Shown one piece after another: positions 24,830 through 33,004 of a stretch of 45,763 bases of DNA. The notes beneath the pieces were generated by a model that was given only the letters and a program-made list of their open reading frames with translations, did not search any database and was not told the DNA's origin. This stretch comes from Desulfococcaceae bacterium HSG8 (GTDB taxonomy: Bacteria; Desulfobacterota; Desulfobacteria; Desulfobacterales; 4be13). Positions within the stretch are counted from its first letter, which is position 1; each line of letters starts with the position of its first letter. The stretch spans positions 1-45,763 of the forward strand of contig JAUCGG010000018.1 in NCBI GenBank assembly GCA_030378015.1. The letters are read 5' to 3'. Both the position numbers and the translations under genes were made by a program.

Positions 24830-25751
24830 ATGACTATCGAAATATTGAATACAGAATTAGAAACATTTCCTGTCATGATTACCGATATTCCCGGGAAAGG
24901 TCGGGGAATAGTTGCAAAAGCAGATATTTTTGCCGGAACACTTCTTTTGAGAGAAAAACCTGAAATACTGGTACGGGCTGAAGAAAATATAATCAGTGTT
25001 ATAGAATCTGCGCTATTACAACTTATCGGAATGCCGAAAAAAGCATTAAGCAAAGTGCTGAAAAAGCTCAGTTGTATGTATCCGACCAATCAGATAAATT
25101 GTAAATCGGACCCGACCAGGTATGTGAATAAATTTGAAGCCAGTATGCTGAATTTCATGTCTGAAAAAATTAGATGAAAGACAGCAGGATCTGATGTATA
25201 ATTACGGCTTCCTTTGTGACTGCCCTCGCTGCGTTAATGACCCGTCATGTTCTTCACAACTTGATCTGACATCGCCGATTATTCAGAAACATCTGTCTGA
25301 CACGCAAAAAGATGAAAAATCAGGTTTTCTCGAACAGTTATATCATGAAAGCGAAAACAGGTATTATACGGAGTATATGACAGGCGACGATAAGCATTCC
25401 GAATCAATAAAAATGGCAAATGAATGGCTTAACCAAGCTAAAGATTTTTACGCTCCTTTACATCCGTATATTTTCAAAATTACTGAATTTCTCGGCCGGG
25501 TCTGTGCTGAATCCGGAGAATATAATAAGGCTCTGAAGTATTATGAAAAAACTGTACAAATAATGGATATGGTATTTCCGGAATTCTGGTTTCGTAAATC
25601 TTGTACTCTTGGTTGTCTCGGAAAGCTTTATCGCCACTTCGGTCAGACAGAAAATGCTCAAAGAATAGAAAACCGGCGACGACAGCTTCTGTTAACAGTG
25701 CGGGGAAAAGAAGATTGGGACGATGGTAATGATGAAGTCTGTGTTTTTTGA
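24830..25751 (+). pseudogene. broken SMYD-like SET-domain methyltransferase
   Basis: The first frame (24830-25177) starts a SET domain: I-P-G-K-G-R-G-I-V-A-K-A-D-I-F-A-G-T-L-L, then a helical SET-I-like insert. It stops at 25177. The second frame (open from 25152) gives L-D-E-R-Q-Q-D-L then Y-G-F-L-C-D-C-P-R-C, the post-SET zinc motif of SMYD enzymes, and then TPR-like helices (A-L-K-Y-Y-E-K-T-V-Q) like the SMYD C-terminal domain. The catalytic core between them (N-H-S-C-x-P-N and G-E-E...Y) is missing, so a deletion with frame loss is likely. The architecture is eukaryote-like. Two separate small proteins is the alternative, but less likely. Confidence 0.7.
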
Positions 25752-26703
25752 GTTTTTTGAACAATCTTTCTGATTAATGGTTTTTTGAATAATCTTTCTG
25801 ATTAATGTGATTTAATGTGGTATTTCATATAAAAATCGGAAAACGGATGTTTTCCGATTTTAACCCGGAATCCATTGTTTGCAAAAGTTTTCGACCTACT
25901 GAGTATATTGATCCGCTAATTGGAAAGCAGATTACTTTTCATATAACAATGGTTCGGATAGTCTTTATAACATCCTGTTTTTATAGGATCACAGATTTTG
26001 TCGTTAAAAATTTAAATTCTGTAATTTCAATGAGTTAAAGTTTTACACCTCCGAAGTGTTGATATAAAATGTCCCCAAAATTTTTTCCGGCTGTCCCAGA
26101 GGTTTTCCACCTTGCATTTTTAAACATTAAAAGTTAAATAAGAAAAAATACAAAAAACGGCATCTTTCATTTGTCAGTTTACACTTCACTGCATAACAAT
26201 TTTTCAACTTGTTTTCAACAATTTGAAAAATTGTTCTGCAGCAGGAAAAAGTGTAAACTGGGCGCATTCCTAAAAAGTAGGAAATCTTCGTTCCTGAGAA
26301 TGCATCCGGAGAGGATCTGCCTCATGTTTTATTGTAAAAGCAAATGGTTAAAACAGATATCTCGCAAGGCAGAGCCTTGCCGGATGCATTCCCAAGCGGA
26401 AGCCCGGGAACGAATAACATATTGAATTTTGCAACCTACTTTTAGGGAATGCTCCAGTGTAAGGTGATTTCCAATAAAAAACATACCAGATCGAAGTTTG
26501 TAGTTCCGCCTTCAGGCGGTGTTATGCCGCCTGAAGGCGGACTTGGTATATTCTTTTCCGGAAATCACCTAAACTACTTTTCAGCTTTTATGAAGGATGC
26601 AAAAAAACGAGTCAGCTTGTCGTTCTGTATATCGGCTTATAACAGAAAAATAATGTCTGAGTTTTAAATGGTTAATCCTTACTTAATCGGAGAATAGGAA
26701 ATC
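25752..26703. repeat. nested repeat cluster before the TIR gene
   Basis: 25831-25902 is a right-half family A element. 25903-26158 shows nothing recognisable. 26159-26601 is one family B element split twice: by a family G element (26262-26455, ends CGCATTCCTAAAAAGTAGG and CTACTTTTAGGGAATGC) and by family H (26464-26570, arms AGGTGATTTCC and GGAAATCACCT around a CCGCCTTCAGGCGG hairpin pair). No gene. Confidence 0.75.
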
Positions 26704-27705
26704 ATGAATAAAGCTATTTTGATTTCTCACAGCAGTCGTGATGATAATTTTGTTGCCGAACTGTGCAAGGCTATGGAAGCCTATGGTCTGTTTAGTTGGA
26801 TGGATTCCAGTGATTTACGCGGGGGAGGGGAACTGACTGTCAAGATCCATGCTGCCATTGAAAAAGCCAGGGCCTTCATCGTGGTGATCAGTCCGGATGC
26901 CTTTAATTCCGCCTGGGTTGCAGAGGAAACCCGTCACGCTGCCTTGATAAAAGAGAGACGGAAGCAGAATTTTCCGGTCATTGCACTGTTGCGGGAAGGT
27001 ATAGAACTGGGAGCGCTGAAATGGATATTCTCAAAGGAACCTGTGGCAATACGCCTGAAAGATGGCAAAAAAGGCATCCATGACGCTATGCCCCATATAC
27101 TGGCCGCACTGGGGGAACGCGTTCAGAGCGGGCATCAGTTAGAGAAAACAGGTCTCATGGAGCCACTGGAAGAGCTGGTTATGGAATTGAAATTTCCCCA
27201 CATTATGGAAAAAGACGGGAAGCGTCGTGCAATGGCGAGAGCTGAACTGACGTATATTCCGGCAGGTTCCGGATCGCAGCAGGTGAAATGCCGACAGGCA
27301 TTTCTCTTCACCGCACCGCTGGGGCCTCTCGAGGTTGAAGAACTGAGGTGGTATCTGGAAAGATACTATCTGTGGCCCACTGGCGTATTCAGGACAAGGG
27401 CTGAGAATATTGAAAAGAAACTGCCGGAGTGGGGGCAGGAACTTTACCTGGAAGTCATGCCAAAGGATATTTGCGACAATGTCATCTCTGCATGGAAGAA
27501 AATTGACATTCATGCGGAACGCCGTTTTTCTGTTTTTGTGGATTCCCAGTTGATAAAGGGAGCGTCCAAGGAAAAACAGTATGAAGCGGAAGAAGCTACT
27601 GCTTTGCTGCTGGGACTCCCCTGGGAACTTATGCATGATGGGAAGAGCTATTTGTTCCAGGGAGCCAGATCAGTTCGTTCAAGACACCGGCTGCCTGAGG
27701 GATAA
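26704..27705 (+). CDS. TIR-domain protein truncated at the start of a CHAT domain
   Basis: Residues 1-140 are a TIR domain: A-I-L-I-S-H-S-S-R-D-D, W-M-D-S-S-D-L-R-G-G-G, V-V-I-S-P-D-A-F-N-S-A-W-V-A-E-E, whose last Glu matches the NADase Glu position of TIR enzymes. Residues ~150-300 resemble the linker seen in TIR-CHAT proteins. Near the end, L-G-L-P-W-E-L-M-H-D-G matches the opening of CHAT protease domains (L-P-W-E-L), but the protein stops ~22 residues later, so the caspase-like His/Cys and any effector part are missing. TIR/CHAT proteins act in immune or cell-death signalling. RBS AGGA is close to the ATG. Truncated relic or a stand-alone regulator. Confidence 0.82.
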   Translation: MNKAILISHSSRDDNFVAELCKAMEAYGLFSWMDSSDLRGGGELTVKIHAAIEKARAFIVVISPDAFNSAWVAEETRHAALIKERRKQNFPVIALLREGIELGALKWIFSKEPVAIRLKDGKKGIHDAMPHILAALGERVQSGHQLEKTGLMEPLEELVMELKFPHIMEKDGKRRAMARAELTYIPAGSGSQQVKCRQAFLFTAPLGPLEVEELRWYLERYYLWPTGVFRTRAENIEKKLPEWGQELYLEVMPKDICDNVISAWKKIDIHAERRFSVFVDSQLIKGASKEKQYEAEEATALLLGLPWELMHDGKSYLFQGARSVRSRHRLPEG

Positions 27706-27727
27706 TCTCCTTGTTTCATAAAGCATC

Positions 27728-28246
27728 TCAGGATTCAAGGTAAAACCTCCATTTGCAGAACATGTCTTCGGGATGAGGATCCGGAGGTGCGAAAAGGCAT
27801 TCCACTCGGATACGCGCGTCAATTGCCTGTGCAAAGCTCTCAAATTCCCCGCGGTGCATTTCCTTGCAGACATACTCGCCTATGCCTCGCCTGATACGGG
27901 CTTCCTGTGTGGGACAGGATGGTACGGAGATTATCACCTCATCATCGGATTCCCGGATCTGGTATCCCACCAGGATGCACCAGGGAAATAATCGGAGTGC
28001 TCTCACAAAGCCTTTGAGACCGGTTTCCTGAATATCAAACCGGGTGACGATATCTTTTGCAGCCATGCCTGCCACTCGTCCCCATACTTTCTCATTGATT
28101 CGCTCTGCAACGGACCGATCAAACTGGTCATTAACAAAGATGAACCAGAACGCGTCCATAACCCTGTAGTGCCAAAGCAGGAATTTGATATATTTCCTGA
28201 GTTCCGGGGCTTCCATTCCCTGGAAAATTTCCATATCCATATCCAT
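27728..28246 (-). CDS. DUF6125-like / ATC-hydrolase-like protein
   Basis: About 172 residues. Start at 28246 follows AAAAGGA; the longer frame to 28285 runs into a repeat. Landmarks are [33 protein letters not shown] and a closing [10 protein letters not shown]...F-C-K-W-R-F. The Cys/His-rich end resembles the L-2-amino-thiazoline-4-carboxylate hydrolase superfamily. The substrate is unknown and the family call is from memory of the motif pattern. Convergent with the TIR gene, with only a 22-base gap. Confidence 0.6.
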   Translation of the reverse strand: MDMDMEIFQGMEAPELRKYIKFLLWHYRVMDAFWFIFVNDQFDRSVAERINEKVWGRVAGMAAKDIVTRFDIQETGLKGFVRALRLFPWCILVGYQIRESDDEVIISVPSCPTQEARIRRGIGEYVCKEMHRGEFESFAQAIDARIRVECLFAPPDPHPEDMFCKWRFYLES

Positions 28247-28273
28247 GATTTTTTCCTTTTCCGTGAAAATACA

Positions 28274-28568
28274 GGCATCCTTCATTTGTCACTTTACTGT
28301 AGAACAATTTTTCAAATTGTTTTAACCTGAATTGAGCGATTCTTGTCAGCAAAGCTGTCCGAATGCCTGACATCCGGGCTTTTGCCCGTTTTTCGGTTTT
28401 CACCCGATGGGGTGAAAGCCGAAAAAACGCCGACACTCTGACATTACAGCATGAGAACCATGTTCATGTCAAAGAATCGCTCAATTTAGGTTTAATTTTA
28501 AACAATTTGAAAAATTGTTCTACAGCCGGAAAAGTGTAAACTACTTTTTCAGCTTTTATTAAAGATGA
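28274..28568. repeat. family B element interrupted by a TIR-bearing insert
   Basis: Family B left half GGCATCCTTCATTTGTCAC...TTCAAATTGTTTTAA and right half TTTAATTTTAAACAATTTG...CAGCTTTTATTAAAGATG enclose 28327-28491. That insert has 20-odd-bp terminal inverted repeats CCTGAATTGAGCGATTCTT and its complement (one mismatch). Confidence 0.75.
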
Positions 28569-28573
28569 CAAAA

Positions 28574-29243
28574 TCAGTAGATCGAAAAAATCCCAGGCTT
28601 TGTGTGGAATGCACGCGTCCGGACAGCGGGACGCTAATCGTCCCTTCCGCATTCCCGCGCAAAGCGTGGGAACGGGCATTTAGCGTGTCCTGCCCGGAAT
28701 TTTTCGATCTGCTGATTGTTGGAAATCGCCTTAGTTCCAGAAATAATGTCCGGGTTATAAATTCCGCGGAGTGCAAAGCTTGCTTTGCGGGAATCCCGCA
28801 GTGGCGCAAAGCAAGCTTTGCACTCCTCCGTTTTAACCCGGACATTATTTATGAAACAGAGCACTTAGTTTCAGAAATAATGTCCGGGTTATAAATTCCG
28901 AGGAGTGCAAAGCCTGAACCCGGGACTGGCAAAGCAAGCTTTGCACTCAGCGTTACGGGAAATTTTTTATGTATAAGCATGTCATTAATTTTGAAACACA
29001 ACAAAAACAGACTGATAAATACTCACAGCAAGCTTTGCGCCTTTGCGAGAAAAAAAATCCCGGAAAACTTTTGGCCGGGTACTTAATTTTGAAACGGAGC
29101 ACTTAGTGCTCTGTTTCAGAAATAACGTCAGGGTTGTACAGAAAAATTTTCCGAATGCGGAGTGCAAAGCTTTGCAATAGTCCCGGACTGGCAAAGCAAG
29201 CTTTGCACTCCGCAAATTTATTATTTCTGAAACGGAGTACTTA
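28574..29243. repeat. family A copy and three GAGTGCAAAGC palindromes
   Basis: 28574-28715 has family A termini but a different interior containing CGCGCAAAGCGTGGGAACG. Then three related palindromes (28729-28869, ~28868-28960, 29095-29243) share outer arms CTTAGT..CAGAAATAATGTCCGGG and inner arms GGAGTGCAAAGC/GCTTTGCACTCC. The right end of the third overlaps the stop codon of the ABC ATPase gene. Confidence 0.75.
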
Positions 29244-30701
29244 GGCTTTCCCGGCTATTGCACGCCCTAATTCATTAATGTCTGTTTCATCTGTATTTAC
29301 ATCCTTTGCAACAATCCCGTCAAAAAAAACAAGCACACGGTCAGCAACCATAAGAATTTCATCAATTTCTGAGGATGAAAAGACTATGCTTGTCCCGCGC
29401 TCGCAGTATTCACTGAGATGATTCCATACCCAGTGTGCGGATTCCACATCAAGCCCCCTGGTAGGATTTTCGAGAAGAAGAAGGGATGGGTTTTCAGAGA
29501 GGAATGAAAGCATAAGTCGCTGCTGATTACCTCCTGACAGGGATTCCACCGTTGATTCGGGCCTTCCTGCAACGCGGAATCTGTCAATACACTCGCCAGC
29601 CTTTTTAAACGCGTTCCTCCATTTTATAAAAAAACTTTTGCGCTTATCACGAAGTGCAAAGTGTTCCGCAATGGTTAACCCGGATATCAGTCCTTCTTCC
29701 AGACGGGAGGTGGGGAGAAAAATAACGCGCTTCTGTCGGAACCCATGATATGTTTTCCCGTTCATCTTCACGCTCCGTATATATATTTCTCCTCCGGACA
29801 TTTTGTTCAGTCCCGCGGCAATGCGGAGAAAAATTCCCTGTCCGCTGCCCTCAAGCCCTGCCAGCCCCACCATTTCTCCGCTCCGGATGACTGTGTTGCA
29901 TTTTTTAATCCCTGTTCGTCCGCCTGAAGCAGAAACATTTTTCATGACGAGAATTTCTTTTCCCGGTACGATACATGAACAGGAGGGAGGAACCGGAGGG
30001 CTGCCGAACATCATTTTCAACACTGACCTGCTGTCAAAAGGCTGGCTCATTTCGCCGCTTACCGTCCCCTGGCGCAGGACCGTCAGATTGTCACACAGGG
30101 CATCCACATCCTCCAGCTTGTGTGAGACCAGGATAACGCTTTTTCCATCGGAAGCCAGTTTCTTCAAGGCTTGAAAAAGAACTTCCTTCTGCGCGCCGGA
30201 TATACCCGTGGTCGGTTCGTCAAGGATCAGTACCCGGATTCCCAGTGTCAGAAGCCTCAGAATCTCCAATTGCTGCCGTTCACCGACGGTAAGGGTTTTC
30301 ACAAGCGCATCCGGGTTCAGATTAAAGTTGAGACCTGAGGCCAGCTCTTCTATATGCTTCCTGAGACGCGTCTTCTGATCAGTAAATCCGCTGACCTGCC
30401 CCAGCATGAAGTTATCCAGAACAGAGAGAAGCGGAAAATCAAGGGGGTCCTGATATAACATGCCGATGCCCAGGTCCGAAGCCCGCGCAGGAGTCTGATA
30501 ATTGGCAGGGGAATCGTCCAGCAGGATATCACCGCTTGTTCTCCGTATATAGCCTGCCAGAATTTTCATCAGTGTGCTTTTCCCCGCACCGTTTTCCCCG
30601 ATGATACCGTGTATGGTTCCCGGAAAAATAGTAAGATTTATACCATTATTGGCCTTTACTGCTCCGTAATGCTTACATATATTTTGAAGGGTGATTTTCA
30701 T
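29241..30701 (-). CDS. double ABC ATPase of sugar/nucleoside-type importer
   Basis: Two fused ABC domains. The first has Walker A G-E-N-G-A-G-K-S-T, signature-like L-T-V-G-E-R-Q-Q and Walker B L-I-L-D-E-P. The second has the degenerate P-loop G-L-E-G-S-G-Q-G usual in RbsA/YufO-type proteins, then L-S-G-G-N-Q-Q-R and L-L-L-L-E-N-P-T-R-G-L-D, where the Walker B Asp is Asn. Such proteins energise uptake of simple sugars or nucleosides with two permeases and a BMP-type binding lipoprotein; none is adjacent. ATG at 30701 (M-K-I-T-L-Q-N) is preferred to a GTG at 30746. The stop lies in the terminus of a palindromic repeat. Confidence 0.85.
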   Translation of the reverse strand: MKITLQNICKHYGAVKANNGINLTIFPGTIHGIIGENGAGKSTLMKILAGYIRRTSGDILLDDSPANYQTPARASDLGIGMLYQDPLDFPLLSVLDNFMLGQVSGFTDQKTRLRKHIEELASGLNFNLNPDALVKTLTVGERQQLEILRLLTLGIRVLILDEPTTGISGAQKEVLFQALKKLASDGKSVILVSHKLEDVDALCDNLTVLRQGTVSGEMSQPFDSRSVLKMMFGSPPVPPSCSCIVPGKEILVMKNVSASGGRTGIKKCNTVIRSGEMVGLAGLEGSGQGIFLRIAAGLNKMSGGEIYIRSVKMNGKTYHGFRQKRVIFLPTSRLEEGLISGLTIAEHFALRDKRKSFFIKWRNAFKKAGECIDRFRVAGRPESTVESLSGGNQQRLMLSFLSENPSLLLLENPTRGLDVESAHWVWNHLSEYCERGTSIVFSSSEIDEILMVADRVLVFFDGIVAKDVNTDETDINELGRAIAGKA

Positions 30702-31948
30702 TTCAATATCAGTAGTAAGGGATTTCCCAATAAATAATCTGCCCACGCTGCCCGTCTGACCTTAATTCTTTATCAGGCAGGAGCAGGAGCGAGAGCACAA
30801 GAGTAAGAGCAAGAGCAAGATACCGGGTATATTAATTTGGGGGAAATACCTAATTTCTCGACAGTCATAAGTTCTCTGAAGCCGCTGTTCTGAGTCCCCC
30901 TTTTTTAAAGGGGGATTCAGGGGGATTTCAGCAGGTCGGGGGAAATCCCCCCCGGCCCCCCTTTAAAAAAGGGGGGAGTTTCCCGGTGAGTCATTTCAGC
31001 TATTTATGAGAACTTACGACTCACGAGCTAATTTGTAAATTCTTAAAGGTCTCCCGAATTTTAGTTCTGACACGGGAAGCCTTGCTTATAAGGGATTTGC
31101 AGATCCGTCACTCCGCAAGAGCCGGTTTTAATTTATTTTCACAGCCTTTCTTCCTGTTTTTCTGTTGCTGTTGTATGGGAAGTTATAAAACTGATTTTTA
31201 ACCACGAAAGACACGAAAAACACGAAATTATATTCTTTTTCCAGCATCTTTCATATGGGCATAAAGGGGGCGTATTTACAAGTCAGGGGACTGAAAAAAC
31301 GGGGACATTCGCCCCGGCAATAAATTGCCGGGCTGTTTTCAGTCGTCTCTCCGGGACTCCCCCAAGTTGTAAATGCGCCCGCATAAAGGTAGCTGACTTC
31401 CGCCTTCGTGCGGCAACCGCCTGAACGGAACCGCGAACCGGAAAATGAGGGACGCTCTTTTTTTTTCGTGTATTCCGTGTGTTTCGTGGTTAAAGCTGAC
31501 AGATCAGTAACCTTTCAGGAAAAAAAGACATATTTACAATAAGCTGAAAGCAGAAAAATCAGGTTGATAACGGCTCTTACATAAATGAGATTTCATGAAT
31601 CCCTGCTTAACAGGGGCTTACAGATCAGGAAAAAAATTTCGGGCATCCTTACATACATAAAAGCTGAAAAGTAGTTTACACTTTTTCTTGCTGTAGAACA
31701 ATTTTTCAAATTGTTAAAACGATTTGAAAAATCGTTCTGCATTAAAGTGTAAACTGACAAATGAAGGATGCCATTTTTTGTATTTCCGATAATCTCTGCT
31801 GGTTCCGTACATACATATAAATCTAAATCCCAAATTGCAAGCACCAAATTACAAATGAATTACGCCCATGCAGAGCAGATCGTCCCCAACGGCCTGCAAA
31901 GTCGTGAACTGGCTTTCATATCTTATAAAGGATATCATATTGTATCTA
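30702..31948. repeat. 1.2-kb spacer of mixed repeats
   Basis: Short GAGCA(A/G) direct repeats (30778-30822); a family C palindrome (30893-30985); an inverted repeat of CACGAAA units (31199-31492) that encloses a CCCCGGCAATAAATTGCCGG element; the only complete, uninterrupted family B copy (31642-31772, GGCATCCTT to AAGGATGCC); and a 7-base-register stretch ATCTAAA-TCCCAAA-TTGCAAG-CACCAAA-TTACAAA (31820-31854). No gene supported. Confidence 0.8.
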
Positions 31949-32554
31949 TTAGATATTATGACACAGTCCCGGATAAAGCTTTCTGGCGCATTCCGGGCAG
32001 ATGCCATGTGAAAATTCTGCTTCTGAATGATCTGTGATGTAGGCTTCAATCCGTTCCCAGTATCCCTGATCATTGCGTATCTTTTTGCAATTAGCGCAAA
32101 TGGGAAGCAAACCGCTCAACTGCTTTACTTTTCCCAGGGCTTCCCGAAGTTCACAGGTCAGCCTGTCACGTTCCTTTTCCGCTTCTGCCCTGTAAAGTCC
32201 CATCTCAATATTCGCATGTAATTCCCTGTCCTCAAAAGGCTTGACCAGGTATCCGAAAGGTTCGGTGATTCTGGCTCTTCGGAGAATGTCTTCATCAACA
32301 TTGGATGTCAGGAATATTACCGGGATATTGAAAAGTTTTTTTATCTGCCGGGCTGCTTCGATCCCATCGGTCTCACCTTCCAGCATAATATCCATCAATA
32401 TGATATCCGGTTTTTCCTCCCCGGCCTTTCTTATGGCTTCTTCCCCGGAGGGTACCGCAGAAGTGACAGCATAACCTGAATTTTCCAAACTTACCCTGAT
32501 CGTTTTTACAACAATAAAATCGTCCTCGACGATCATTACTCTCGCGTTTTTCAT
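31949..32554 (-). CDS. response regulator with C-terminal zinc-ribbon-like motif
   Basis: Residues 1-120 are a CheY-type receiver: acidic pair E-D-D near residue 11, phospho-acceptor D in I-I-L-M-D-I-M-L, Thr in F-L-T-S-N and Lys in Y-L-V-K-P-F. A coiled linker follows. The C-terminus reads L-P-I-C-A-N-C-K-K-I-R...G-Y-W...I-C-P-E-C-A-R, a CxxC...CxxC module common on signalling proteins of Desulfobacterota. No DNA-binding domain, so it probably works by protein contact. ATG at 32554 is the last part of a heptamer unit (GACTATG) with no RBS; a TTG two codons earlier is less likely. Follows the hybrid kinase and is probably its partner. Confidence 0.88.
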   Translation of the reverse strand: MKNARVMIVEDDFIVVKTIRVSLENSGYAVTSAVPSGEEAIRKAGEEKPDIILMDIMLEGETDGIEAARQIKKLFNIPVIFLTSNVDEDILRRARITEPFGYLVKPFEDRELHANIEMGLYRAEAEKERDRLTCELREALGKVKQLSGLLPICANCKKIRNDQGYWERIEAYITDHSEAEFSHGICPECARKLYPGLCHNI

Positions 32555-33002
32555 AGTCAATTGTCCGTTGCCAGTTGTCAGTAGTTGTCAGTTGCCAGTT
32601 GTCAGTTGCCAGTAGTTGCCAGTTGCCAGTAGTTGCCAGTAGTTGCCAGTTGCAACTGGCAACTGACGACTGACGACTGGCGACTGGCGACTGGCGACTG
32701 ACGACTGACGACTGACGACTGGCGACTGGCGACTGACGACTGACGACTGACGACTGGCGACTGACGACTGACGACTGGCGACTGGCGACTGACGACTGAC
32801 GACTGACGACTGACGACTGACGACTGGCGACTGACGACTGACGACTGGCGACTGGCGACTGACGACTGACGACTGACGACTGGCGACTGGCGACTGACGA
32901 CTGGCGACTGACGACTGGCGACTGACGACTGACGACTGACGACTGGCGACTGACGACTGACGACTGGCGACTGACGACTGGCGACTGACAACTGACAACT
33001 GA
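32552..33002. repeat. heptanucleotide array filling the kinase-regulator spacer
   Basis: Exactly 50 heptamers of CRACTGR type occupy 32653-33002. From 32652 down to 32552 the units run in the opposite orientation (AGTTGYC) with a few extra AGT triplets. The switch is the palindrome GCCAGTTGCAACTGGC (32645-32660). The array reaches from the kinase stop codon (TGAAGTC) to the regulator start codon (GACTATG on the - strand). Confidence 0.92.
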
Positions 33003-33004
33003 CT

